From the NCBI RefSeq assembly GCF_018614525.1, contig NZ_JAGGOL010000047.1, positions 25,286-89,285 of the forward strand: DNA of 64,000 nt, in the 5' to 3' direction. Below are positions 25,301-33,925 of the stretch, piece by piece. The position numbers and the translations under genes were made by a program. The DNA comes from Streptomyces sp. ISL-11. Its GTDB lineage: Bacteria > Actinomycetota > Actinomycetes > Streptomycetales > Streptomycetaceae. The notes under the pieces were generated by a model. The model was not told the DNA's origin and did no database searches. It saw nothing but the letters and a program-made list of their open reading frames with translations. The first letter of the stretch is position 1. The number at the start of each line of letters is the position of its first letter.

Positions 25301-28300
25301 GCAGGGTGTGGACGCGGCGCAGCCCTTCGGCCAGGTCGGCGACGGCGTGCAGGGCGTCGTCGGCGACGACCAGGTCGAATCCGCCGCCGTCGAAGCCCTG
25401 GACGGCCGGGTCGGTGTCCAGGTCGAGGGTCCGGTATTCGACGAAGTCGTACGCGGCGAAGCGGTGGCCGGCACCGGCGAAGCCCGCCGACGAACGGTCG
25501 GTGCAGGTGTAGCGGGTGCGGTCCGCCGGAAGCAGGGGGAGCAGGGCCGCGGTGAGACCGTGGGTCCTGGCGCCGAGTTCCAATACGCGCAGCGGGCGGT
25601 CGCCGGGCCACCGGCGGACGATCTCGCCGAGCAGGGCCTGGGCGACGCGGTGGGTGAAGCGGCGGGCGGGTGCGACGGCGTACAGCTGCTCGTACGCGCT
25701 GTCACCGGCCTGGAGGAGTTCCTGTGCCTCCGGGGCATCGCGCAGCACCGCGGGCAGGCGCCGCAGGTGCGCGTTGAGGTGGGTGGTCTCCGTGATGAAG
25801 GCCGGATGATCCTCCACCAGGGCCCGCAGCAGCCCCTCGTGGCGGGGCTCGGCGCCGGTCAGCCGCCATCGGCCGTCGCCGGCGGGCCGGGCCAGTGCGT
25901 GCCGGGTCATGAGCGGGAGCATCAGCAGCACCAGCCGCCGGTGCCGGGGCTGGAGTCCGCCGGCCATGAGGTCGGACAGGCCGAACGCGGCGGCCGGGTC
26001 GGTGAGCAGGCCGGCCACGGCCGAGGCCCAGCAATGGGCGGCCGTCTCGTCGACGGCCGCCGTGAAGCGGTCGTGACCGGTCTCCCGCAGGGCGTCCCGC
26101 AGTCCGGTGATCCGGTCCTGGACGGCGGCCGCCAGGTCCGCCGGCGGGGGCAGCGGCGAAGGGCCGGCCGGGGCCGCCGGGTGCGGTGCGGCACGCAGGA
26201 CCGTCCGCTGGACGGTCAGCGGGGTGTGCTGGGTGTTGTACGCGCGCCGGGTGCGGAACCCGTCGATCTCGGCGGTGACGGTGCCGTCCTCGTCGGCATA
26301 GACGACGTCCCAGCGGAACTCCGTCTCGGTGTGGCTGCGCCGGCGCAGGTGGATGACGCCGGTGGGTGCCGGGGTGCGCCACACCCTCACCGAGTCGAAC
26401 GTGGACGGCAGATACGCCTCGCCGCCGCGCATGAGCCGCTCCACCAGCGCGACGGTGGCCTGGAAGGGGCCGTCCAGCAGGACCGGGTGCACCGTGTACG
26501 CGTCGCTCGGGTCCTCGTGCCGGTAGGAGGCCAGCAACTCGTCCTCGCCGACGCGCAGTTCGCGCAGCAGCTGGAAGGCCGGGCCGACGTCGAGACCGAC
26601 ACTGTGGCACGTACGGTAGAAATCCGGGCCGCTGACCGTGCGGGGGCAGCGTGCGCGAACCGCCGTGGGGTCGAGCGGAGCGGAAGCCGTGCCGAGCAGG
26701 GTGCGGACCTGGGCGCGTACGACCGTATGGCTCTCGGTTCCGCGGCCTTCGCTGTTGCTGATGGTCAGCGCGCCGTCCTCGGGCGTCACGGAGGTCTGCA
26801 TCCGGGCCGTACCGGGGTCGGGCCAGGCGATGGGGAGCGGACTGATGATGCCCAGGTGACGCACCTCCACCGGCCGGTCCAGCGCCCGCCGTCCCGCGGA
26901 CAGCGCCATCTCGACGTACGCGGCGGCGGGCATCAGCACCGATCCGGCGATCCTGTGGTCGCCCATCCAGGGCACCAGCTGGGGCTCGATGGCGCCTTCC
27001 CACACCGGGTGGGGAGCCGGGAGGCGCTCGCCGAGCAGCGGGTGGTCGAGCCGGCCGGTGCCGCTGGTGCGGATGACCAGGTCCTGCGGGGTGCCCAGCC
27101 AGTGCCGTTCGCGCTGCCAGGGGTAGGCCGGGAGGTCGGTCACCCGGCCCGGGCGGGGGAAGTGGGTCCGCCAGTCGACGTGGGCACCGGCCGCGAGCAG
27201 GGCAGCGACGGCCGCGGCCGTCTCGCGGGGGCCGTCGCCGTCGCGGTGCAGGGTGGAAACGTACGTGGCGTCGGTGCGCCGCAGGTAGGGGCGCAGCACC
27301 GGGTGCGGTCCGATCTCCACGAGCATGTCGGCGTGATCGGCGAGGACGCGGGTGACGGCTTCGTGGAAGCGGACCGGCTCGCGGACGTTGCGCCACCAGT
27401 AGCCGGCGGTGAGCTCTTTGCCGGCCAGCGCCGTGCCGGTGACGGTGGAGACGAAGGGGATACGGGTGGTGGCGGGCTCCAGTCCGGCCAGCGCGGTCCG
27501 CAGCGGGTCCGCGATGGGGTCCATGGCGCGGCTGTGGAACGCGTGGTCGAGGCCGAGGTCCTGGAAGAAGACGTCCCGGGCCGTCAGTTCCGCGCTGAGG
27601 GCGGCCAGGGCCTCCGGGTCCCCGGCGACGGTGACGCTCCGGTCGTCGTTGATGCCGGCGATCTCCAAGGCGGGCGCGTACGCGGACAGTTCCTGCCGGG
27701 CCGCCTGCTCGGGCAGTCCGACGGCGGCCATCCGGCCGGTGCCCGCGGTGACGCCCTGGGCGCGGCTGCGTTCGGCGATCACCCGGGCGGCCTGCTCCAG
27801 GGTCAGCGCCCCGGCGGCATGGGCCGCGGCCACTTCGCCGACGCTGTGCCCGACGACGGCCGCCGGACGCAGTCCGCTCGCTGCCAGCAGGGCGACCAGC
27901 CCCACCTGCACGGCGAACAGGGCGGGCTGGGCGATCTCGGTACGCTGCCAGCGGGACGCGAGGGGCTCGGCCAGCTCCGCCGTCACCGACCAGCCCAGGT
28001 GCGGGGCGAGCGCGGCATCGGCCTGTTCGACGGCGGTGCGGAAGACCGGCGCGCCGTCCAGGAGGTCGGCGGCCATGCCGGGCCACTGGGAGGCGTTGCC
28101 CGAGAAGACGAACGCCACCGTGCCCCGCTCGGCCTTCCGGACCTTGGCCCCGTGGGCGGGTGTGTCCGCGAAGAGCCGGTCCAGCCGGTCCGCGGCTTCG
28201 TCCGGTCCGCAGGCCAGGACGGCGGCGCGGTGCAGGTGGGTGCTGCGGCGCAGGGTGCTGGTGTGCGCCAGGTCGTAGAACTCCTCGGGCGCCGCCTCCC

Positions 28301-29699
28301 GAAGCCGCGCCGCGACGCGCGCGGCCAGTTCCCGCAGCGCCTTGGCCGAACGGGCGGAGATCACGACGGGAAGCGTGCCGCCGTCGCGGTCGTCCCCGGG
28401 CGGCGGAGCCGGTGGAGCGGTGAGGACGACGTGGGCGTTGGCTCCGCCGAAGCCGAAGGAGTTCACGCCCACCGCCGCCCGGGCCGGGCGGGGGAGTTCG
28501 ACCGGCTCGACCGTGGGGGCAAGGCCGAGTCCGGCGAAGTCGATGTCCGGGTTGAGCGGCCGGGCGTGCAGGGTCACCGGGGCCACGCCGTGCCGCAGGA
28601 CGAGCAGGGCCTTGAACAGGCTCGCCATGCCGGAGGCCGGTTCCAGGTGCCCCAGGTTGGACTTGACCGAGCCGACCGGCAGCGGCCCCACGGTCCGGCG
28701 CCGGCCCAGGGCCTGCCCGATCGCCCGGGCCTCGGCCGGGTCCCCGGCGGGGGTGCCGGTGCCGTGGGCCTCGAAGTACACCAGATCGTCCGGGTCCACC
28801 CCCGCCTGCTCGTACACGGTGCGCAGCAGGGCTTCCTGCGCCTGGAAGCTGGGCAGGGCCAGGCCGTGGGTGCGGCCGTCGCAATTGGTGCCGGTGCCGG
28901 CGATGACCGCGTGGATCCGGTCGCCGTCGGCCAGCGCGTCGGCCAGCCGTTTGAGGACGACCACGCCCCCGCCCTCCGCCCGGACGAAACCGTCGGCCTC
29001 GGCGGAGAAGGCCGCGCACCGGCCGCGCGGTGACAGCATGCCCGCGTGCGAGAAGCCCGCGAAGGAGAAGGGGCTGCCCAGCACGTTGATGCCGCCGGCG
29101 AGCGCGGTGCGGCTGGTGCCGTCCAGCACGGTGCGGCAGGCGCGGTCGAGTGCCACCAGCGCGGAGGAGCAGGCGGTGTCGATCGCCATGCTCGGGCCGC
29201 GCAGGTCGAAGCAGTACGAGAGACGGTTCGCCGCGATCGACAGCGTGGACCCGCTCATCATGTACGGATTGGCGTACTGTTCGATGGTCCCCTGGACCGT
29301 CCCGTAGGACGGGTCGGAAATCCCGACGAAGACACAGGTGTCCGACCCGGCCAGCGATTCGGCGGCGATGCCGGCGTCGTCCAGGGCCTCCGCGGCCAGC
29401 TCCAGCAGGATCCGCTGCTGCGGGTCCATGGCCGCGGCCTCCTTCGGAGCGATGCCGAAATAGGCCGCGTCGAACCCGGCGACATCGTCGAGGAAGCCCC
29501 CGGCCGCGGTGTAGCTCCGGCAGGGGCGGAGAGCGCCGGGGTCCACGAAACGGGTCTTGTCGAACCGGTCCGCCGGGATCTCGCCGACCGCGTCCCTGCC
29601 CTCGCGCAGGGCCGCCCACAGCCCGCCCAGGTCCGAGATCCCTCCAGGCAGTCGGCAGCCGGCGCCCACGACGGCCAGCGCACGGTCGTTGACGTCCAT
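22305..29699 (-). CDS. Single-module highly reducing type I polyketide synthase 1
   Basis: A 2,464-residue PKS with order KS-AT-DH-(MT)-(psiKR)-ER-KR-ACP, the layout of fungal and some bacterial iterative highly reducing PKSs. KS: Cys177 in DTACSS, His312 in EAHGTGT, His351 in NLGHL. AT: Ser619 in GHSVGE, and AFHS predicts malonyl-CoA. DH: His915 (HRIAGSVLMP) and Asp1076. The methyltransferase-like region about 1330-1540 has a broken SAM loop (LELGARTHG). ER: HGGAGAVG near 1900. KR: GGLGGFG, Tyr in QAPYVAGN, LDD motif. ACP: Ser2406 in GLDSL. There is no thioesterase. The ATG at 29699 matches the start of the second PKS; a GTG at 29723 is less likely. It is divergent from oleA. Confidence 0.92.
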   Translation of the reverse strand: MDVNDRALAVVGAGCRLPGGISDLGGLWAALREGRDAVGEIPADRFDKTRFVDPGALRPCRSYTAAGGFLDDVAGFDAAYFGIAPKEAAAMDPQQRILLELAAEALDDAGIAAESLAGSDTCVFVGISDPSYGTVQGTIEQYANPYMMSGSTLSIAANRLSYCFDLRGPSMAIDTACSSALVALDRACRTVLDGTSRTALAGGINVLGSPFSFAGFSHAGMLSPRGRCAAFSAEADGFVRAEGGGVVVLKRLADALADGDRIHAVIAGTGTNCDGRTHGLALPSFQAQEALLRTVYEQAGVDPDDLVYFEAHGTGTPAGDPAEARAIGQALGRRRTVGPLPVGSVKSNLGHLEPASGMASLFKALLVLRHGVAPVTLHARPLNPDIDFAGLGLAPTVEPVELPRPARAAVGVNSFGFGGANAHVVLTAPPAPPPGDDRDGGTLPVVISARSAKALRELAARVAARLREAAPEEFYDLAHTSTLRRSTHLHRAAVLACGPDEAADRLDRLFADTPAHGAKVRKAERGTVAFVFSGNASQWPGMAADLLDGAPVFRTAVEQADAALAPHLGWSVTAELAEPLASRWQRTEIAQPALFAVQVGLVALLAASGLRPAAVVGHSVGEVAAAHAAGALTLEQAARVIAERSRAQGVTAGTGRMAAVGLPEQAARQELSAYAPALEIAGINDDRSVTVAGDPEALAALSAELTARDVFFQDLGLDHAFHSRAMDPIADPLRTALAGLEPATTRIPFVSTVTGTALAGKELTAGYWWRNVREPVRFHEAVTRVLADHADMLVEIGPHPVLRPYLRRTDATYVSTLHRDGDGPRETAAAVAALLAAGAHVDWRTHFPRPGRVTDLPAYPWQRERHWLGTPQDLVIRTSGTGRLDHPLLGERLPAPHPVWEGAIEPQLVPWMGDHRIAGSVLMPAAAYVEMALSAGRRALDRPVEVRHLGIISPLPIAWPDPGTARMQTSVTPEDGALTISNSEGRGTESHTVVRAQVRTLLGTASAPLDPTAVRARCPRTVSGPDFYRTCHSVGLDVGPAFQLLRELRVGEDELLASYRHEDPSDAYTVHPVLLDGPFQATVALVERLMRGGEAYLPSTFDSVRVWRTPAPTGVIHLRRRSHTETEFRWDVVYADEDGTVTAEIDGFRTRRAYNTQHTPLTVQRTVLRAAPHPAAPAGPSPLPPPADLAAAVQDRITGLRDALRETGHDRFTAAVDETAAHCWASAVAGLLTDPAAAFGLSDLMAGGLQPRHRRLVLLMLPLMTRHALARPAGDGRWRLTGAEPRHEGLLRALVEDHPAFITETTHLNAHLRRLPAVLRDAPEAQELLQAGDSAYEQLYAVAPARRFTHRVAQALLGEIVRRWPGDRPLRVLELGARTHGLTAALLPLLPADRTRYTCTDRSSAGFAGAGHRFAAYDFVEYRTLDLDTDPAVQGFDGGGFDLVVADDALHAVADLAEGLRRVHTLLAPGGHLLAAESHDARRPALLRGGTEAFWQRRDRTLRPETVLPARDQWVPLLRECGFTGTVRTGTDDRSVLLAAAGHLPAAEPAPPAPAPGAAWVISPETPGETPTAQALSGLLGGAGITAATDDSAAWATALPADATGVVLLLGEHPDSPDDPRGPVAGTTRRAAVLRALAAACAGREGGTHPEVWLVARPSGLFPAPERPAHPADAAIWGAARTLANEQPGLRMRRISLDRTGDPAVDARRLADELRAPTDEDEIVLTPGGRFVPRQVQRPADQPTAVPSGSPFVLEVRNPGFSRRLVWRRIEPLYPGPGEILVEMRAVALNYRDPMRANGLLPPEAVEGTALSRGLGTDGAGIVRAVGAGVTAYAVGDRVAGLMPAALASHSVMPAAAASPILDGMSFAEAATFPVVFFTVHHTLVDEARPLPGETVLVHGGAGAVGLAVIQCARSLGLRVIATAGTETKRDLLRTLGVEHALDSRTLDFAPRVRELTGGKGVDIVVNSLSGEAIAQSLDLLRPMGRFIELGKRDIFFNNPLLLRPFHRSITFLGFNLDSLVFDPVRGPRLMFDTLTRMASGEYRPLPHSVYPAARVDEAFRLLQHSRHTGKVVIAFDPLDEPVPTEPALSVPALNPAGTYLVTGGLGGFGAATADWLADRGARHLALLGRRGADAPEAADVLDRLARRGVRATPYAADVTDEAAVRRVIAAVDATGHPLRGVVHCAMHLDDAPLADLTDDRFAAVLAPKAAGADVLDRLTADRDLDLFLLYSSVTAATGNLAQAPYVAGNAYLEALARARRHAGRTATAIAWGPIADTGYVARNNLAATMTGLGFDPVSPTDAFTAADHLLTADTDVAGVGRYRWARARRLLPSLATPRFANLVPSGAADTDETREELLRALAAMTPEDAVRAITDMLARHLATVLHTDPSELDPDRRLDDLGLDSLMGAEFILKAREFFDVHIPPSELMASGRTLTHFARLIHDRLGIHASDQRRDAIAPPVP

Positions 29700-29966
29700 C
29701 CTCAGCCCCCGTCCGGTTCCCACATATGGCCGGTTCCGTATACCTACCCGGCCCCGAATCGGTCATGCGACCATTGACTCGTGTCAGGTAAGTCATCGAA
29801 AAATCAGGGCAGTTCACCTTCCATCCCCATTGAGGCAACGTGACCCTGTCGGCTCAGGCGCCCCGCCCGGCCGGGGTGGGGGCGCAGCACGATCGGTGGG
29901 ATCGGCCGAAGTGCCCATGAGACGCTGCGTATGTGATGCTCACATCGGAAAGGTCTGGTCCCGCCC

Positions 29967-31019
29967 ATGCCGCTGCCGAACCGTGATCCGGTGCCACCTC
30001 CCCGCCGTGCCCGCCTGGTGTCGACCGCTGTGCACCTGCCACCCCAGTACCGGACCATGGAGCAGGCCCGGGCGGCCATCGCCGCGGCGAAGAGCCCTTT
30101 CGTGCCTCCGCCCGGCCTGCTGGAGGACATCACGGGCGTCCGAGGCGTTCACGTGAAGTCCGGTGACGAGCAGGCGTCCGACCTCGCGGTCGCGGCGGCC
30201 GCCAAGGCGCTGGACATGGCGGGAGCGGGCGTCGGCGAGCTCGACCTGCTGCTGTTCGCCTCCAGTGGCCAGGACCTTGTCGAACCCGCCACCGCCCACA
30301 TCGTGGCCGCCAAACTCGGGGCCTTCTGCCCGGTGTTCGACGTGAAGAACGCCTGCAACAGCGTGCTCAACGCCCTGGAGACGGCCGCGGCCTTCATCGA
30401 GACCGGCCGGCACCGCACTGTCCTGATCGCCTGTGGCGAGACGGCGACGCTCACCGCCCGCTGGCACGTGCCCGACTACGAGACGTTCATGCGTCACCTG
30501 CCCGGCTACACCGTCTCCGATGCCGGTGCCGCCCTTCTCCTGACCGCGGGCCCGGCGGGACCGGACGACCCCGGAGTGCTCCACACGGTCTTCGCCGCGG
30601 ACTCCTCCGCCTGGGAGGCGTGCACGGTCGCGGCCGGTGGCTCGATGCACCCGCGTTCCACGCACGACGACCACGTGTGCCTCCGGCTCAACGAGGACCA
30701 GTTGTCCGAGGCCGGCCGCCACATGGCCTCCTTCGTGGTGGAGTACGCCACGGACGAGATGGCGCTGGTGCGCCGGAGCGCGTTCGTCGCCGTCCACCAG
30801 ATCTCCATGCCACAGTTCCACGAGGCCCGCGCCCTGCTCGGACTGCCGGAGAGCCGCTTCCTGGCCACGGTGGACAGGTACGGCAACGCGGCCTCCGCGT
30901 CCCTCCCGCTGCAACTGGCCCTGGCCCAGCAGGCCGATCGCGTCATGCCCGGAGACCTCGTCGCGCTCGTCGGGCTGGCCAGCGGGTTCAGCATCGGGCT
31001 GGCGTTGATCCGGCTCTGA
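29967..31019 (+). CDS. oleA: OleA-like thiolase-fold condensing enzyme
   Basis: A 350-residue thiolase-superfamily enzyme. The catalytic Cys130 (DVKNACNSVLNALE), His277 (VAVHQISMPQ) and Asn307 (DRYGNAASASLPL) are all present, as expected for OleA and the LstA/LstB proteins of lipstatin synthesis. OleA performs a non-decarboxylative head-to-head Claisen condensation of two acyl thioesters to a 2-alkyl-3-keto acid. It starts with ATG and is divergent from PKS1 across a 267-nt promoter region. The N-terminal 40 codons are partly copied at 41488. A dispersed repeat follows the gene. Confidence 0.9.
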   Translation: MPLPNRDPVPPPRRARLVSTAVHLPPQYRTMEQARAAIAAAKSPFVPPPGLLEDITGVRGVHVKSGDEQASDLAVAAAAKALDMAGAGVGELDLLLFASSGQDLVEPATAHIVAAKLGAFCPVFDVKNACNSVLNALETAAAFIETGRHRTVLIACGETATLTARWHVPDYETFMRHLPGYTVSDAGAALLLTAGPAGPDDPGVLHTVFAADSSAWEACTVAAGGSMHPRSTHDDHVCLRLNEDQLSEAGRHMASFVVEYATDEMALVRRSAFVAVHQISMPQFHEARALLGLPESRFLATVDRYGNAASASLPLQLALAQQADRVMPGDLVALVGLASGFSIGLALIRL

Positions 31020-31124
31020 GGGGGCGGCTCGGTCCCGGCGGATGCCGGCGGTGACCGGCGTCGGCCGGTCCGGCACGGAAGGTGCGGGCGAGGGGCGGGG
31101 GAGGCGGCCGTCCAGGCCGTGGCC

Positions 31125-31320
31125 GGCGGGTCTTCGGCTGCGGGTCGTCTTTGCCGCCTGCGGCGGCGAGTGCCCTGCGGGCGCGTCCTCAAGCTCCCCC
31201 GGCTACCGCTGGGAGGTGCCCCCAGACGGGCTTGATTCGGCTGGGCTCAGCCGCTTTCAGCCTGTTGGGGCACCCCCAGCGGTAGCTGGGGGAGGGCGCC
31301 ACCGCGCAGCGGCCCCGCAG
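31125..31320. repeat. Dispersed palindromic intergenic repeat, copy B
   Basis: Blocks in order are CTGCGGGTCGTCTTTGCCGC, CTGCGGGCGCGTCCTCAA, CTACCGCTGGGAGG, CAGACGGGCTTGATTCGGCT, GGGCTCAGCCGCTTTCAGCC and CCCCCAGCGGTAGCTGGGGG. The CAGCTACCGCTGGG and CCCAGCGGTAGCTGG segments can pair into a long hairpin. It occupies almost the entire gap between oleA and the converging phosphatase gene, so termination from both sides is plausible. Confidence 0.8.
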
Positions 31321-31351
31321 CCGCCCGCTCACGTGATCCGCCGGACACGGC

Positions 31352-32479
31352 CTAGACGGGCTGGGCCCGCTGCTCGTCGAGCGGGTCCGGCTTTTCGCGC
31401 AAGCGCACGGCGAGGGCGGCGATGTCGTCGTCGAGGCCGCCTCCGCTGTAGCGGAGGAGGTCACGGTGGAGACCGTCGAGCAGCTCGCGAGGCCGTACCG
31501 GGGTGCGCTGCCGCATCCAGTCCGCCAGGGGGAAGAACTCGCCGTCGCGGTCGCGGGCCTCGGTGACGCCGTCGGTGTAGAGGAGCAACTGGTCGCCACG
31601 AGCGAGGCCGAAGGTGTCGATGGTGTAGTGATCGCCGATCAGGTCCGCGAGGTTGAGAAGCGGTGAAGGGGAGGTGGGACTCAGGATGCGGAGCCCCTCC
31701 CGGGTCAGGAGCAGTGGTGGCGGATGCCCGCAGTTGAGGATCCGGATGAGGCCGTCCTCGTACGGGATCTCGACGAGCACGGCGGTGGTGAAGCGCTCCA
31801 TCAGGTCCTCGGGGGGAAAAGCGGCGCTGTAACGGGTGCTGCTGGCCTCCAGGCGGCGTGCGATGCCGCCCAGATCGGGCTCGTCGTAGGCCGCCTCCCG
31901 GAACGAATTGACCACCGTCGCGGCCGCGCCCACCGCCGGCAGCCCCTTGCCCCGCACATCGCCGATGAGCAACCGGACACCGAACCGCGTGTCGGCCACC
32001 TCGTAGAAGTCGCCACCGATGCGGGCCTCCGCGGCGGCCGCGAGATACAGCGACTCGATCTCCATGCCTCCGAAGCAGCGCGGCATCGGGCTCAGGACCA
32101 CCTGCTGCGCCGCGTCGGCGACGAGCCGGACCTGGAACAGGGACTTCTCCCGCTGGAGCCGGACATGACTTCCGTACGCGGCCGCCACGGTGACCGCGAC
32201 GATGCCCGCCACCGTGTACCAGGCCCCGAGGCCGGGGAAGACGAGGCTGAGACCGATCATGAGCAGAAAGCAGACCGTCCCCAGCGCCACGGTGGGAAGC
32301 ACGGGCCACATGGCGGCCGCGAGGGCGGGGGCCGCGGGCAGGATGCGGCTGAAGGCCATGTCCGGGGGCGTGGCGTAGGCGAGGCCGGCGATGACCGCGG
32401 TCAGGATCACTGGGGACAGGAGAACGAGAGACCACCGGCCGTGGGGACGGCGGAGACGCGGCTGCCCACGCTTGACCAT
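31352..32479 (-). CDS. Membrane PP2C/SpoIIE-type serine phosphatase
   Basis: About 375 residues. Three or four N-terminal hydrophobic segments (LVLLSPVILTAVIAGLAYA onward) precede a cytoplasmic PP2C domain of the SpoIIE/RsbU type. Metal-binding motifs are EARIGGDFYEV, LIGDVRGKG, LLLYTDGVTEARD and GGLDDDIAALAVR. Such enzymes dephosphorylate anti-anti-sigma factors. The frame is open to an ATG at 32590 that overlaps the upstream TetR stop (ATGA). Codons between there and 32479 have A/T-rich third positions unlike the rest, so ATG 32479 is preferred. No link to polyketide synthesis is evident. Confidence 0.82.
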   Translation of the reverse strand: MVKRGQPRLRRPHGRWSLVLLSPVILTAVIAGLAYATPPDMAFSRILPAAPALAAAMWPVLPTVALGTVCFLLMIGLSLVFPGLGAWYTVAGIVAVTVAAAYGSHVRLQREKSLFQVRLVADAAQQVVLSPMPRCFGGMEIESLYLAAAAEARIGGDFYEVADTRFGVRLLIGDVRGKGLPAVGAAATVVNSFREAAYDEPDLGGIARRLEASSTRYSAAFPPEDLMERFTTAVLVEIPYEDGLIRILNCGHPPPLLLTREGLRILSPTSPSPLLNLADLIGDHYTIDTFGLARGDQLLLYTDGVTEARDRDGEFFPLADWMRQRTPVRPRELLDGLHRDLLRYSGGGLDDDIAALAVRLREKPDPLDEQRAQPV

Positions 32480-32586
32480 GATCCATATGATATCGGGAAT
32501 GGCGGCATATGGCTCTTTTTGGCAATCTGCGGCCATGGGAACACGTTCCGCGATGGAGGTCGGTGCCGTCCCGCTGAGCAGGAGGG

Positions 32587-33180
32587 TCATTCATGCGGGA
32601 CGCGGACGGGATGGGGGGTGAGGATCCGGCGGAGGACGGCTTCGATGTCGGCGCGGGCGGGTGGCCGGCTGGCGGCGAGGCCGCGCAGGGTGAGGCCGTT
32701 CATGGCGGCGGCGGCGGCCGCGGTGGCGGTGACGGGGTCGGTGTAGTGCGCGAGGGTCTGGATGCTGAGCTCGGTGTACTGGTCGGCGATCGGCCGGAGG
32801 GCGGGGCGGCGCAGGGCGGCGAGGTAGAGCTCGAACTCCATGACCTGCTGTCCGCGCTGGGGTCCGAGGCAACTGAGCAGGACGTCGGTGAGCAGGACCG
32901 CGAGCTGGTCGGCGGTGAGTCCGGGGCGCTGGGCGCACCAGTCGTCGAGGTAGGCCGCGTAGCGGTCGACGGACCGCTTGAGGGCAGCGGTGATGAGGTC
33001 GTCCTTGGTGGCGAAGTGGTAGGTGGTCGCCCCCAGGGGCACGCCGGCCTCTTCGGCGACGGCGCGATGGGTAAGGCCCTCGATGCCGCGCTCCGCGATG
33101 ACCTTCTCGGTGGCCGCGGCGATCTCTTCGATCCGCCGCTGAGGATCACGGCGACGGCGTGCGGGTTTCTCGGCGGCCAT
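32587..33180 (-). CDS. TetR-family transcriptional regulator
   Basis: A 197-residue TetR regulator. The N-terminal HTH is recognisable in IEEIAAATEKVIAERGIEGL and AVAEEAGVPLGATTYHFATK. The C-terminal ligand domain is all-helical and unclassified. It lies inside the ole/PKS region, directly upstream of the phosphatase gene and facing away from the racemase relic. It is the only DNA-binding protein in the cluster, so it is a candidate cluster regulator; that is inference. A GTACGTGAGTAC motif at about 33218-33229 could be its operator. Confidence 0.87.
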   Translation of the reverse strand: MAAEKPARRRRDPQRRIEEIAAATEKVIAERGIEGLTHRAVAEEAGVPLGATTYHFATKDDLITAALKRSVDRYAAYLDDWCAQRPGLTADQLAVLLTDVLLSCLGPQRGQQVMEFELYLAALRRPALRPIADQYTELSIQTLAHYTDPVTATAAAAAAMNGLTLRGLAASRPPARADIEAVLRRILTPHPVRVPHE

Positions 33181-33365
33181 GGGAGGGCCCTCGTTCGGGG
33201 GTATGGGGAGCGATGTGGTACGTGAGTACTGTAGCTCGATGGCCCAGGTTTACTTAGTTAAAGCACCCTCCATAAGAAAACCTTCTGGAGCGTCTTGGGT
33301 TTCCTTGAATTGCTTTGAGTGTTGGGTCCTGCAAAATCTGCACATCGTCAACGGAAGGGGTGACG

Positions 33366-33811
33366 ATGAAAATAATCGGGCTGATAGGGGGATGAGTTGG
33401 GAATCGACGGCAGAGTACTACCGACTGCTCAACGAGTTGTCGGTGGATTTCGCAGAGATCGAGCAGCTGCAGGTGCAGGTGCAGGGGCGTTGGGAGGAAG
33501 CCGGGGAAATTCTGGCCGCCGCCGTCCGTTCTCTGGAAAAGGCCGGCGCCGACATGGTGCTGATCTGCACCAACACGATGCACAAGGTCGCGGGTCAGGT
33601 GGAGGCGGCAGTGGGGGTTCCGTTGCTGCACCTTGCCGATGCCACAGCGGATGCGGTGCGGGCTGCGGGGATACGTAAGGTCGGCCTGCTCGGGACCGCG
33701 TTCACCATGGAGCAGGATTGGGGCCGCAGGACAGCTCTGTGCCGGTCTTCTACACGGCTGCACGCGGAGGCGGCCATTGACGCGGCCCTGGTTGGGGTAT
33801 CGCCGAGGTGA
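33366..33811 (+). pseudogene. Broken aspartate/glutamate racemase gene
   Basis: The gene has its ribosome site (GGAAGGGG) and ATG, and reads MKIIGLIGG. A missing base in the G run at 33387-33391 then shifts the frame to a stop. The +2 frame continues as MSWESTAEYYRLLNEL, jumps to SVDFAEIEQLQVQVQGRWEE (about 16 residues of the family sequence are missing and VQ is repeated), and reaches the catalytic region LICTNTMHKVAGQVEAAVG. Homology ends at VGLLGTAFTMEQD, about half way through the family's usual 230 residues. It has three independent lesions and is clearly dead. Confidence 0.85.
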
Positions 33812-33887
33812 GCCCAAAAAGGGGCCATGGGGTGATCTTGGAGCCCTGAAGGAGGCCGTGCCGGGTCGAGACCGACCTGCCGACTCT

Positions 33888-33910
33888 ACCGAGGCCCTGC
33901 CGGTCAGCAC
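33888..33910 (+). pseudogene. 23-nt relic of oleC
   Basis: These 23 bases are identical to oleC positions 21561-21583, encoding TEALPVST after YGA. They are in the same orientation relative to the neighbouring PKS as in the intact locus. Flanking bases do not match. It is far longer than expected by chance and marks the edge of an ancient duplication. Confidence 0.75.
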
Positions 33911-33925
33911 AGGACCGTGACGACA

